Notes: a model not told the origin generated them from the sequence alone. 30,574 bases of DNA from Clostridia bacterium (GCA_900755995.1 CAAEIM010000228.1:1-30574); one strand, 5' to 3'; positions 1-8,326 are shown, numbered from the stretch's first letter. A program made the numbers and translations.

Positions 1-207
1 CAGCATTGAGAAAATATATTTTTTTCCCTTAGCGGTAAAATTTTTTTTAATTTTTTTTTCTTTCTTTTTCCCCCCCGCCATAACTTCTCTGCCGCAGTTA
101 AGACATCTGATTTTAAAATCCATACCAATTCTCAGAATTTCAAATTCCTTACCGCCGCAGGGGTGAGGTTTCTTCATCTCAACCCTATCACCGACATTTA
201 TATTCAT
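1..207 (-). CDS. DUF951 family protein (partial, 3' end outside window)
   Basis: The reading frame opens with ATG at 207, preceded by GGAAG seven bases upstream, and stays open to base 1, giving 69 residues without a stop. The start reads MNINVGDRVEMKKPHPCGGK, followed by a CLNCGR pair of cysteines. This is the layout of DUF951, a family of about 65 residues with an OB-like fold and a zinc-knuckle-like Cys pattern; its function is not established. The family's usual basic tail is here very lysine-rich and encoded by long A and G homopolymers, but it stays in register with the family, so I see no frameshift. The protein is slightly longer than usual. DUF951 genes often lie near chromosome-partitioning genes in Firmicutes; the Noc gene of this window is 17 kb away. 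Confidence 0.85.
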   Translation of the reverse strand, partial: MNINVGDRVEMKKPHPCGGKEFEILRIGMDFKIRCLNCGREVMAGGKKKEKKIKKNFTAKGKKYIFSML

Positions 208-390
208 AATAACACTTCCAATTAATAATAATGTTACTATCTGCTCGGACTAAAAAAGCCGTATTTTGCTTTATGCTATGATTGGTTTTTATTATATATC
301 AATACTTACAAAATATCAAGTGTACAGTTTATCCCGTTTTATAAAGATTACAAATAATTACAAAAACATTAATTTTTCATTGCCTTTTTA

Positions 391-419
391 TTGCAAGTGT
401 GTTAAACTTACTATATAAG
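391..419 (+). promoter_or_regulatory. Predicted sigma-A promoter of the CHAP-dockerin gene
   Basis: TTGCAA at 391-396, a 17-base spacer and TATAAG at 414-419. It lies about 50 bases upstream of the start codon in an AT-rich leader. Nothing else gene-like is seen between 208 and 468 apart from a repeat fragment at 222-252. Confidence 0.55.
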
Positions 420-468
420 CTATATTAGCAAATTTTTCAATAAATAAAATAGAAAGGATGCAGTTCCA

Positions 469-1467
469 ATGGTTATTAAAAAGTCCAAAAAAATCCCGTC
501 AATATTCTTAGCTTGTGCACTTCTTTTTACGGCGGTTTTTTCGTGCTCGGTATTTGCTAACGCAACTTCAGACTTTACCCCAAGACTTGAAGCTCCGTCA
601 GCAGACAATCGTTACTATTTCAGCGACGATAACATTTTCTACAGGTACGGCTACGGTATGCCTAACTGTACTGCATACGCCTTTGGCAGGGCTTACGAGA
701 TTCTCGGCGAAGAACCTAACCTATGCCACTATGACGCCAGCGAATGGTACAATTTCAGCGATGGATACCAAAGAGGACAGGAGCCTAAGGTAGGTGCCAT
801 TGCTTGCTGGACGTACTACAGATACGGCGAAACAAACGGTCACGTTGCTGTTGTAGAAAAAATTGAAGACGGTGAAATCACCCTTTCAAATTCAGCATGG
901 GGCTGGGAAAATTTTTACCTTACACACGCAGATGTTAATGACCCAAGCGTAGGCGAGTCTGACTGGAATTTCCAGGGATACATCTATATCGGCGATTTTG
1001 AATACTCCGGAAATACTACGACTCCGAGCAAGCCTGATAATACATACGCAACCGGCGTTTACAAGGTACAGGTTTCAGACTCTCTTAATATGAGAAGTGA
1101 TGCTTCAACATCCTCTCAGGCAGTTGCACAGATATATAACAACACAGAGCTTTATATTACTCAGATAAAGAATGCCGGCGGCTACACATGGGGATATACC
1201 ACCTACAACGGCAGAAAAGGATGGGTTGCTCTTAACTATTGTGTATTCATCAAGGACAAGCCTGATGATATGGATTTTGAACTCGGCGATGTAAATATGG
1301 ACGGAGAGATCAATGTACTTGATGTTACAGCACTTCAGCTTTATATATCAGGATGTTCAACCTTTAACGCTGAGCAAAAGAAGCTTGTCGATATTAACAC
1401 TGACGGAAAAACAGATGTGGTTGACGTAACAATGCTCCAGACTATAATTTCCGAACGTGCAGGCTAA
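469..1467 (+). CDS. Secreted CHAP-domain amidase/peptidase with SH3b and type I dockerin
   Basis: A 332-residue secreted protein. Residues 1-32 form a signal peptide (KKSKK, hydrophobic core, cut near VFANA). A CHAP domain follows at about 45-175, with candidate catalytic Cys67 in PNCTAYAFGRA, His125 in NGHVAVVE and Asn141 in SNSAWG. CHAP enzymes cleave peptidoglycan amide bonds or act as peptidases. An SH3b cell-wall-binding domain spans about 194-262. The C-terminus is a dockerin with two 12-residue calcium loops, 274-285 (DVNMDGEINVLD) and 308-319 (DINTDGKTDVVD). The dockerin implies attachment to a cohesin scaffold, here probably the amylosome. The ATG at 469 follows AGAAAGGA by about 11 bases. 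The gene is monocistronic: it has its own promoter and terminator. Whether the target is its own wall, that of competitors or spore wall cannot be told. Confidence 0.9.
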   Translation: MVIKKSKKIPSIFLACALLFTAVFSCSVFANATSDFTPRLEAPSADNRYYFSDDNIFYRYGYGMPNCTAYAFGRAYEILGEEPNLCHYDASEWYNFSDGYQRGQEPKVGAIACWTYYRYGETNGHVAVVEKIEDGEITLSNSAWGWENFYLTHADVNDPSVGESDWNFQGYIYIGDFEYSGNTTTPSKPDNTYATGVYKVQVSDSLNMRSDASTSSQAVAQIYNNTELYITQIKNAGGYTWGYTTYNGRKGWVALNYCVFIKDKPDDMDFELGDVNMDGEINVLDVTALQLYISGCSTFNAEQKKLVDINTDGKTDVVDVTMLQTIISERAG

Positions 1468-1486
1468 CAATTAATACAAAGCATAA

Positions 1487-1520
1487 ACGGCTGTCGCTTA
1501 ATTGCGGCGGCTGTTTTTAT
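1487..1520 (+). terminator. Rho-independent terminator after CHAP-dockerin gene
   Basis: An 11-bp stem (1487-1497 with 1504-1514, including G-U pairs), a six-base loop TTAATT, then TTTTATTTTTAT. Confidence 0.85.
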
Positions 1521-1658
1521 TTTTATAAGTAAGCTTATTCAGACATAATTAAAGGCAAAGTATTGCTATAAATTGACTATATAAAGGTTTAATTTTAGGA
1601 AAGCAATAATACAAAAAGCTTTCGTTGAATTTTTTTGTAAAATTTACATATATTTTAC

Positions 1659-1687
1659 TTGAAATATTTATCGTTTCAAAATATAAT
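1659..1687 (+). promoter_or_regulatory. Predicted sigma-A promoter of ppk-pfk
   Basis: TTGAAA at 1659-1664, exactly 17 bases, then TATAAT at 1682-1687. Transcription would begin around 1694, just before the ribosome site GAGAGGTGAT, so the leader is very short. This rules out a start codon at 1659. Confidence 0.7.
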
Positions 1688-1709
1688 AAGAATAACGAGA
1701 GGTGATATA

Positions 1710-3884
1710 ATGGCTTCAAACAATAATGAAGAAAAGCTAAAAGAAAAAAAGAAACAGGATTTAAAAAAGTGGCTTGAAATGCCTTACAATAACAGAGAAC
1801 TCAGCTGGCTTGACTTTAACGCCAGAGTGCTTGAGGAAGCTTTTGAAAAGGAAAATCCAATAATGGAAAGATGCAACTTCCTTTCCATCACAGCCTCAAA
1901 CCTTGACGAATTTTTTATGGTGCGTGTTGCCGGTGTGCTGGACAATATACATCGGGGAGCAAAACAGCCGGATGCATCGGGACTTACTCCGCAAATGCAG
2001 ATGAAAAAAATCAGCGAGAAGGCTCATATTTTTGCAGAAAAGCAGTACAGCTGCTACAACCGTTCAATTATTCCCTCGCTAAAAGCAAACGGAATTGAAT
2101 TTGTTAAAGCAGACGAAATGACCTGTGAGCAAGAGGAATTTGCAAACGATTATTTTCAGCGTGTGGTGTTCCCTGTGCTTACGCCCATGGCGGTTGACAC
2201 CAGCCGTCCGTTTCCTTTGCTTGCAAACAAGAGCCTTAATATTGCGGTGCTGCTCACAAATGACGAAAACGAAGAATTTTACGCACTTGTTCAGGTTCCC
2301 TCAATCCTGCCCAGATTTATTGAGCTGCCTGCAAAAGGCAAGCGTATCTTCATTACGCTCGAAAGAATCATTACAACACATCTGGGCGAGCTTTTTGAGC
2401 TTTACAACATTAAGCAGTCATCAGCTTTCAGAATTACCAGAGATTCCGACCTTGACATTGACGAGGACACCGAGGATTTGATGGAGGAAATAAAAAAATC
2501 CATCAAAAAACGCCGCAGAGGCGAGCCTGTAAGGCTTGAATTCTCAAAAAAATGCCATAAATCAATACGAAAATTCCTTGTAGATGCTTTAAATGTAACC
2601 GAGGATGAAATTTACGTTCAGCACGGGCCGCTTGACCTTACTTTTCTCTCAAAATTTGCGAGAATCAGCGGGTGCGAAAGCTTATGCTTTGAACCGATTA
2701 CTCCCGTAAATCCTCCTGCCGATTTTTACGACAGCGATGACATTTTTGAAACTATCCGTCAAAAGGACAGACTTGTGCATCATCCGTATGAAAGCTTTGA
2801 TGTTGTGGTTGACTTTGTAAAAAAAGCTGCAAAAGACCCCAATGTGCTTGCAATCAAGCAAACGCTTTACCGTGTAAGCGGCAACTCGCCAATTGTGGGC
2901 GCACTGATTAAAGCCGCAGAAAACGGAAAGCAGGTTACCGTACTGGTTGAGCTAAAGGCACGTTTTGACGAAGAAAACAATATTCAGTGGGCAACTAAGC
3001 TTGAAAAGGCAGGCTGTCACGTTATTTACGGGCTGACAGGTCTTAAAACCCACTGCAAAATCTGCCTTGTAGTAAGACGTGATAAGGACGGAATCCGCCG
3101 ATACCTGCATATGGGTACGGGCAACTACAACGACAGCACAGCAAGGTTCTATACAGACATAGGTATGTTTACCTGCCGTGAAGAATACGGTCTTGACGCC
3201 TCATCCCTTTTTAACACCCTTACGGGCTACTCCCGACCGCCTGAGTACAATAAATTTATTGTTGCTCCTCATGGTATGAGATCGTTTTTTGAGGCTATGA
3301 TAAAAAAAGAAACAGAAAACGCAAAGCAGGGACTTCCTGCCTCAATCACCGCAAAGGTAAATTCACTTGTTGACCCTTCGATAATAAGCTTGCTTTATGA
3401 GGCGTCCCGTGCAGGGGTTAAAATTGAGCTGATTGTAAGAGGAATATGCTGTCTTATTCCGGGCTTAGACGGCTGGAGCGAAAATATAAAGGTAATCAGC
3501 GTTGTGGGACAGCTCCTTGAGCACAGCAGAATCTTTAAATTTGAGAACAACGGCGCTCCGCTGTACTACCTCGGAAGTGCAGACTGGATGCAAAGAAATC
3601 TGGACAAGCGAGTTGAGCTTGTGTTCCCTGTTGAGGACGATGATATAAAAGAAAGAGTTGAGCAGATTTTAAGGGTAACGCTGAAAGACACAGTAAACGC
3701 AAGAAAACAGCTTTCTGACACAACCTATCACCTTATTGACAAGCGTGGCAAAAAAAGACTTAACAGCCAAAAGCATTTTTCAAAGCTTGCTCAGCAGGAA
3801 CAAAGCGCTGTAAAAAAACTGACATATGTAAAAACAGTGGGCACTCCGATAGTACCTGCAAAGGAAGGAGAAAAAACAGAATGA
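1710..3884 (+). CDS. ppk: Polyphosphate kinase (PPK1)
   Basis: PPK1 reversibly moves the gamma phosphate of ATP to inorganic polyphosphate. The protein is 724 residues from the ATG at 1710, which follows GAGAGGTGAT; an upstream in-frame TTG lies inside the promoter and is rejected. The PPK N-terminal region starts with NRELSWLDFNARVLEEA. The phospholipase-D-like C-terminal halves carry two catalytic histidines: His448 in GLKTHCKI, the expected phosphohistidine, and His605 in LLEHSRIF. RYLHMGTGNYN and FYTDIG are also typical. Length is close to the family's ~690-720. The stop overlaps the start of the phosphofructokinase gene (ATGA), so the two are probably translationally coupled and co-transcribed. 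Confidence 0.96.
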   Translation: MASNNNEEKLKEKKKQDLKKWLEMPYNNRELSWLDFNARVLEEAFEKENPIMERCNFLSITASNLDEFFMVRVAGVLDNIHRGAKQPDASGLTPQMQMKKISEKAHIFAEKQYSCYNRSIIPSLKANGIEFVKADEMTCEQEEFANDYFQRVVFPVLTPMAVDTSRPFPLLANKSLNIAVLLTNDENEEFYALVQVPSILPRFIELPAKGKRIFITLERIITTHLGELFELYNIKQSSAFRITRDSDLDIDEDTEDLMEEIKKSIKKRRRGEPVRLEFSKKCHKSIRKFLVDALNVTEDEIYVQHGPLDLTFLSKFARISGCESLCFEPITPVNPPADFYDSDDIFETIRQKDRLVHHPYESFDVVVDFVKKAAKDPNVLAIKQTLYRVSGNSPIVGALIKAAENGKQVTVLVELKARFDEENNIQWATKLEKAGCHVIYGLTGLKTHCKICLVVRRDKDGIRRYLHMGTGNYNDSTARFYTDIGMFTCREEYGLDASSLFNTLTGYSRPPEYNKFIVAPHGMRSFFEAMIKKETENAKQGLPASITAKVNSLVDPSIISLLYEASRAGVKIELIVRGICCLIPGLDGWSENIKVISVVGQLLEHSRIFKFENNGAPLYYLGSADWMQRNLDKRVELVFPVEDDDIKERVEQILRVTLKDTVNARKQLSDTTYHLIDKRGKKRLNSQKHFSKLAQQEQSAVKKLTYVKTVGTPIVPAKEGEKTE

Positions 3885-4963
3885 AAAAAATCGGAATTTT
3901 AACAAGCGGCGGTGACTGTCAGGGACTTAACGCTACTATCCGTGCCGTCGCCAAAACGCTTTATCAGCACTACGGCAATGACGGTGTACAGATAATCGGC
4001 ATTATTGACGGTTACAGGGGACTTATCTACAATGAAACACGGGTTATGAACGCCGAGGATTTCTCGGGTATTCTTACAAGGGGCGGCACAATTCTGGGCA
4101 CCTCAAGACAGCCATTTAAGCTTATGCGTGTTATCGACGAGAACAGTGTTGACAAGGTAGCTGAGATGAAGAAAAACTACAAAAAGCTCGAACTTGACTG
4201 CCTTGTTGTTCTGGGAGGAAACGGCACTCAAAAAACCGCAAATCTCCTGCGTGAGGAAGGGCTGAACGTAGTTTCTCTGCCAAAAACCATTGACAACGAC
4301 CTTTGGGGCACTGACAAAACCTTTGGATTTCAGAGTGCGGTTGACATTGCAACAAATGTTATCGACTGTATTCACACAACCGCAACCTCTCACGGCAGAG
4401 TGTTCATTGTTGAGGTTATGGGGCACAAGGTTGGCTGGCTCACGCTTTATGCAGGTATTGCAGGCGGTGCAGATGTAATTCTTATTCCTGAAATTCCTTA
4501 TGACATTAATTCGGTGATAAAAACTATTAAAAAGAGAACCGAAATCGGCAAAAAATTCTCTATTCTTGCCGTTGCTGAGGGCGCAATTTCCAAGGAGCTT
4601 GCGGCTATGCCCAAGAAAAAGAGAAAAGCTGCGATGGCTGAAATTGCGTATCCGTCAATTTCCTACAAGATTGCAAAGGAAATTCAGGATGCAACAGGTC
4701 AGGAAACAAGAGTTACCGTTCCGGGACATTTCCAGAGGGGCGGAAGTCCTGATGCATACGACCGTGTGCTTTCCACGCGTTTTGGCATTGCCGCTGCCGA
4801 GCTTATTATAGACGGCAAATACGGCAATATGGTAGCTCTTGTCAACAATAAGGTTGTTGCCGTTCCGCTTGAAAAAATTGCAGGCAAGCTCAAATCCGTA
4901 CCGGAGGACAGCGAAATTGTAGCCGCCGCAAGAAAAATGGGTATTGCCTTTGGCGATGAATAA
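3881..4963 (+). CDS. pfkA: 6-phosphofructokinase (family A, G/K-type)
   Basis: A 360-residue phosphofructokinase that phosphorylates fructose 6-phosphate in glycolysis. Visible motifs are GILTSGGDCQGLNA at the N-terminal nucleotide loop, GGNGT (Asn114-Gly115), PKTIDND (Lys135, catalytic Asp138), the fructose-6-P loop EVMGHKVGWL, and PGHFQRGG. In this family the residue after the third loop position tends to mark donor choice: Gly115 (as in E. coli Gly104) suggests ATP, while Asp there suggests pyrophosphate. Lys135, in place of E. coli Gly124, is typical of PPi and group III enzymes. The G plus K combination is that of ATP-using group III members. The donor therefore needs testing, more so because the gene overlaps ppk by four bases. 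Confidence 0.93.
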   Translation: MKKIGILTSGGDCQGLNATIRAVAKTLYQHYGNDGVQIIGIIDGYRGLIYNETRVMNAEDFSGILTRGGTILGTSRQPFKLMRVIDENSVDKVAEMKKNYKKLELDCLVVLGGNGTQKTANLLREEGLNVVSLPKTIDNDLWGTDKTFGFQSAVDIATNVIDCIHTTATSHGRVFIVEVMGHKVGWLTLYAGIAGGADVILIPEIPYDINSVIKTIKKRTEIGKKFSILAVAEGAISKELAAMPKKKRKAAMAEIAYPSISYKIAKEIQDATGQETRVTVPGHFQRGGSPDAYDRVLSTRFGIAAAELIIDGKYGNMVALVNNKVVAVPLEKIAGKLKSVPEDSEIVAAARKMGIAFGDE

Positions 4964-5000
4964 TGATTAACATTTTTTATTTAGTAGAATGTTGAAAAGT

Positions 5001-5040
5001 AAAAGGGTAAGCGCAAAGTGAATTTGCGATTACCCTTTTT
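5001..5040. terminator. Bidirectional terminator between pfk and the membrane-protein gene
   Basis: AAAAGGGTAA-GCGCAAA pairs with TTTGCG-ATTACCCTTTTT around a short loop. It carries an A-run on one side and a T-run on the other, so it can serve both converging genes. The minus-strand gene's stop codon (5039-5041) lies at its edge. Confidence 0.85.
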
Positions 5041-5701
5041 ATGATATAAAAATTCGAACTATTTTACATATAATCGGATCTGTGAAAAACAAATTTAAAA
5101 TCGGTATATTTGAAAATAATAATTCTGCTGTTTCTGGATAACCATAACCAATAAGAGCTTCCACAAGCACGAAAAAAATTATAGATAGCACTAAGCTTAA
5201 TATTCCTCCAGAAATAGCAGAACCTTCTTCAATAAGTACAGATATAAAATAGCTTAATCCTCCTGATGCACAAAAAATCAAAATCGCAAGTCCTATATCA
5301 AGGAATGTGGCTAATCCATAAACAATAATATTTAATAAGAAATTTCCGGACGTAACACCCTCTTCAAAAATACATTCAAATGTTCCTATAAAGTTCTTAC
5401 AAATGCACGCAAAAAAAGCAATAGAAATTGTACCTCTAACAATTTCTCCAAATATAAAACTTATATATGCAAAAAGTTTTTGAATAAAACTATCATTAGG
5501 ACAATATTTTATAAAGTTTTTCATACTCCATACTATAAAACCTACTTGTATACACGCTAAAATTGAAATTATAGGTATCCAAGCATATTTTACTATACTG
5601 TTCAATACTACCGAACCTAATAAAAAACCACCGATTATAAGAACTAAAAGTATTATTCCTACAAAACTACTACTTATAATTATATAATACTTTCTTTCCA
5701 T
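5039..5701 (-). CDS. AT-rich multi-pass membrane protein, unknown function
   Basis: A 220-residue, strongly hydrophobic protein that I do not recognise. At least five likely membrane segments are visible: about residues 8-30, 40-60, 85-105, 120-145 and 160-185. Several cysteines lie within the hydrophobic part (for example FFACICKNFIG). There is no signal peptide, transporter motif or enzyme motif that I can name. It is clearly more AT-rich than its neighbours, which suggests recent acquisition. It is transcribed divergently from an XRE-type repressor gene. Its promoter (TTGACT at 5771-5776, 17 bases, TATAAT at 5748-5753, read on the minus strand) overlaps one repressor-like dyad and faces a second, so the repressor probably controls it. 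Confidence 0.6.
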   Translation of the reverse strand: MERKYYIIISSSFVGIILLVLIIGGFLLGSVVLNSIVKYAWIPIISILACIQVGFIVWSMKNFIKYCPNDSFIQKLFAYISFIFGEIVRGTISIAFFACICKNFIGTFECIFEEGVTSGNFLLNIIVYGLATFLDIGLAILIFCASGGLSYFISVLIEEGSAISGGILSLVLSIIFFVLVEALIGYGYPETAELLFSNIPILNLFFTDPIICKIVRIFIS

Positions 5702-5724
5702 ATAAACAATATCCCTCTTTCTGA

Positions 5725-5743
5725 ATATCCCATTTTGGGATAT
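5725..5743. promoter_or_regulatory. Operator-like dyad 1 (XRE site)
   Basis: ATATCCCATTTTGGGATAT, a dyad with 7-bp arms. It matches dyad 2 in the pattern xTATxCCATTTxGGxATAx. It lies between the -10 element and the start codon of the membrane-protein gene. Confidence 0.7.
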
Positions 5744-5747
5744 TTAT

Positions 5748-5776
5748 ATTATACCATTTAGGTATAATAAAGTCAA
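5748..5776 (-). promoter_or_regulatory. Predicted promoter of the membrane-protein gene
   Basis: On the minus strand, TTGACT at 5776-5771, a 17-base spacer and TATAAT at 5753-5748. It is overlapped by operator-like dyad 2. A TATAAT on the plus strand at 5763-5768 could serve the XRE gene. Confidence 0.65.
5749..5767. promoter_or_regulatory. Operator-like dyad 2 (XRE site)
   Basis: TTATACCATTTAGGTATAA, with 7-bp arms and centred 24 bp from dyad 1. It covers the -10 and spacer of the minus-strand promoter and the -10 candidate of the plus-strand promoter, so binding could repress both genes. Confidence 0.7.
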
Positions 5777-5788
5777 GGGTGAATTGCT

Positions 5789-6007
5789 TTGGCGGTAAAA
5801 ACAAGAATAAAAGAATTGCGTGAGCAAAAAGGTATTACTCAATTAAAAATGGCATTAGATTTAAATATGAATCAAAATTCTATCAGCAGATACGAAAGCG
5901 GTATCAGGCAGGCTGATTATGAAACCCTGATTGCGATTGCAGACTATTTTAATGTATCTGTTGATTATATTTTAATGAGAACCAATAACCCTGAAATGAA
6001 TAAGTAA
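5789..6007 (+). CDS. XRE-family helix-turn-helix repressor
   Basis: A 72-residue protein that is essentially one Cro/C1-type HTH domain: IKELREQKGITQLKMALDLN, then MNQNSISRYESGIRQADYETL, ending in a dimerisation-like helix (IAIADYFNVSVDYILMR). The start is TTG at 5789, seven bases after AAGGGTG; no better ATG exists upstream. It has no extra sensing domain, so control is either simple autorepression or by an unseen partner. It is divergent from the membrane-protein gene, and the two matching dyads between them are its likely operators. The pair resembles small phage-like or accessory regulatory modules, but no phage gene lies near. Confidence 0.92.
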   Translation: MAVKTRIKELREQKGITQLKMALDLNMNQNSISRYESGIRQADYETLIAIADYFNVSVDYILMRTNNPEMNK

Positions 6008-6019
6008 AAACTACTACAA

Positions 6020-6053
6020 AAAAGGATTGCAGATTTTGCTCTGCAATCCTTTT
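6020..6053. terminator. Bidirectional terminator between XRE gene and sas6-like gene
   Basis: A perfect 14-bp stem (6020-6033 with 6040-6053) around a six-base loop, with A-run and T-run edges. It sits between two converging genes. Confidence 0.9.
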
Positions 6054-6071
6054 GCTTGTTATGTAATAAAA

Positions 6072-8288
6072 TTATGCGAGATAAATCTGCAATGCGGTAG
6101 CGTCAAGAACATCAAGCTTACCGTCGTTCTCCATATCGGCAGCGTCAAACCACGCCTTGTTTGTAATGTCGATAAGCGTACTACCCTCACCGTTTGCAAT
6201 GTGGATCTGCAGATATGTTACATCGTTTACATCTACAACACCGTTGCGGTTTGTATCTCCCTTTATTACGGTTTCTTCGGACTTATCCGAAACATAGAAG
6301 TTTTTAGTAACCTCGGCAGTGTGTCCGTCAGAATCAACAGCCTTTACTGCAAAGGTATAAGCACCTGCCTCATTCGGGGTAAAGCTGTAGGTATTGGTTG
6401 CTGAATTCTGCACGGTCTGACCGTTTACCATAAACTGATATGTTACATCACCGTGGTTATTGTAAGGCTCTGCCGTAAGCAGAATATCTGTGCCGACTGC
6501 CTGTCCCGAGTTCTTGTCTGCGCCAAAATTCACTTCAAACTCAGCCTCGTTCACCTGAGTGTCGGGGAGAAGCTTGCCGAGTCTTGCAAGCGGAACTGTG
6601 ATGTTATCTATGTCTTCCTTTTCGTGGCTTGAAGATGGATCGTAGCTGTATTCTACATCTGCAACATCAAGCATTGACGGATCGTGCGGAAGTGTATCCA
6701 TACCCGATGTGCCGTAGGTGAGTATCTGCATTGCGCCGATGCCCTTGGTTTCAACATAATTTCTGTCAATACCGAGTGCCGAATACGGAATAGCAACCTC
6801 ATAAATAAAGCCGTAGCTCTTCTTGTAGCCGAGCTTATAGAAATCAACCCAGTTTGCATTCGGATCTGTATGGTCGCCTAAGGTTCTTCCGCCCTTTGCA
6901 TCTTTGATACCGTACAGAGTTTCACTCTTTGTGCCGTTAGCATATTTAATCTTAAAGCCGTTCTGGTTATCCTGAGCCTCAAAGGATCTTACGCCGATTG
7001 GCACTCTTGTATCATAATTGAACATATACGTTCCGTCGGTATCCTGAACATCAGCCTTATATATTGATGCGCCGCCGTTTGAATTGTTTGAATCAAAGGT
7101 TACAAGAGTATCAATATGAGTGGTAAAGCCAACTCCGCCGTCCTTTGCATAGCCGCTGTCACAACCCCATACGAAAGGATTTGTATAGGTTGAGCCGTCC
7201 TCATTTGTGCCTACAGCCTTACCGGTTGCCTGCTTGTTTGGATCTATGGAAAGTGCAATATACATCGGAATACTGTTTCTCCACGGTCTTGCCTCCTGCG
7301 AAGCAGCAAAGTTGTCGCTCGGTGAGGTTATATAGGTGGTGTTTGCCATTTCCCACATAAAGTAGAGATTATCATCGTCCCACGCACCATAGAGTGCGTA
7401 TCCGTCCCACGGCTGTTCGTGCATTGATGACGGCATATACACTCTCGGGTCATCGTTTGCCGCTCCCTGAGCAATTATCATTGAGCTGTCCCAGTCGCTG
7501 ACATCACCGTCAACCGAGATAGTCTTATACTTACCGAGTTGCATATTGGGGTTTGTTCCATAATATCCGCCCTCGGCAGCCGTTGTATGACCGTCAGAAT
7601 CTGAAGAAAAGGTTGTTTCTTGTGCTGTAAAGGTTTTTGTGTACTCAAAGGTCTGGGTGGTTTCAACCCCGTCACTGCCCGTTGCCGTAAGCTCAAGAGT
7701 GACGGTGCTGTTGCCGATTTTACCCTTGCCTATTTCGATAACCGTACCGTTTGTAAAAGAAGTTTTGGGAGAACCGTCAACAGAGTAAAAACCTATTGCG
7801 GCATTTTTAAGTCCGAGCTTTACCTGCATACTCTCGTCGGAAAAGGTTGTGCCCGAAGCTGTGTAAGCAATACCATAGCCGTGTTCGTCAGGCTTTCCGT
7901 AGCTTACCCACTGTTTTTCGGCGGTTAAAAGTCTGCATTGTCCGGATTTTAGAGAAAGACCGTTTGCACTCGGATACTGCTCCTTACCTTCGTCCTCCTC
8001 AAGGCCGTTGTTAAAAATAATATTTTCCGACTTATAGGCAGAGGAAAAAGTCGCCTTATACAGCCCGTTATCGGTTGTGCTCATAAGCTGACCCGGCCAC
8101 TTGGCGTTTTCCTTAGTACCGTAGGCATAAATATACACCTTATCCCAGTTAAAGACAGAGTTGTCAAAGTACACCTCTGAATCTCCCGCCGCAGCCGCAG
8201 CCGCAGCCGAAATCGCAGTAACTGCAAAGGCAGACATTATTATAGCCGCACAAAGCAAAAGACTTATGTATTTTCTGCATTTTTTCAT
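6072..8288 (-). CDS. sas6: Sas6-like starch-binding dockerin protein (CBM26, CBM74)
   Basis: A 738-residue secreted protein with no catalytic domain; its role is to hold starch for the amylosome. From the chosen start: signal peptide 1-~27; then a poly-Ala stretch; a CBM26 at about 35-125 (VYIYAYGTKENAKWPG, IIFNNG); an Ig-like part at about 135-240; a CBM74-like region at about 250-600 (ISVDGDVSDWD, ALYGAWDDDNLYFMWEMA, many aromatics); a second Ig-like domain at about 615-670; and a dockerin with calcium loops at 678-689 and 718-729. Known Sas6 of R. bromii has this order and binds single- and double-helical alpha-glucans. The ATG at 8288 is preferred over that at 8306 because GGGAG lies ten bases before it and nothing suitable precedes 8306. 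It has its own promoter and terminator. Confidence 0.88.
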   Translation of the reverse strand: MKKCRKYISLLLCAAIIMSAFAVTAISAAAAAAAGDSEVYFDNSVFNWDKVYIYAYGTKENAKWPGQLMSTTDNGLYKATFSSAYKSENIIFNNGLEEDEGKEQYPSANGLSLKSGQCRLLTAEKQWVSYGKPDEHGYGIAYTASGTTFSDESMQVKLGLKNAAIGFYSVDGSPKTSFTNGTVIEIGKGKIGNSTVTLELTATGSDGVETTQTFEYTKTFTAQETTFSSDSDGHTTAAEGGYYGTNPNMQLGKYKTISVDGDVSDWDSSMIIAQGAANDDPRVYMPSSMHEQPWDGYALYGAWDDDNLYFMWEMANTTYITSPSDNFAASQEARPWRNSIPMYIALSIDPNKQATGKAVGTNEDGSTYTNPFVWGCDSGYAKDGGVGFTTHIDTLVTFDSNNSNGGASIYKADVQDTDGTYMFNYDTRVPIGVRSFEAQDNQNGFKIKYANGTKSETLYGIKDAKGGRTLGDHTDPNANWVDFYKLGYKKSYGFIYEVAIPYSALGIDRNYVETKGIGAMQILTYGTSGMDTLPHDPSMLDVADVEYSYDPSSSHEKEDIDNITVPLARLGKLLPDTQVNEAEFEVNFGADKNSGQAVGTDILLTAEPYNNHGDVTYQFMVNGQTVQNSATNTYSFTPNEAGAYTFAVKAVDSDGHTAEVTKNFYVSDKSEETVIKGDTNRNGVVDVNDVTYLQIHIANGEGSTLIDITNKAWFDAADMENDGKLDVLDATALQIYLA

Positions 8289-8326
8289 ATTATTTTCAGC
8301 TCCCATATAATCAAATTGTTAATAAA

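Noticed and set aside
1..80. Possible frameshift in the DUF951 tail caused by G and A homopolymers
   Set aside because: The residues after VMAGG stay in register with the family pattern (E, K, IKK), so the frame appears correct; only sequencing of the homopolymers could still change this.
6027..6404. 125-residue plus-strand frame opposite the sas6-like dockerin
   Set aside because: Antisense shadow of a clear gene, with no ribosome site and no recognisable domain.
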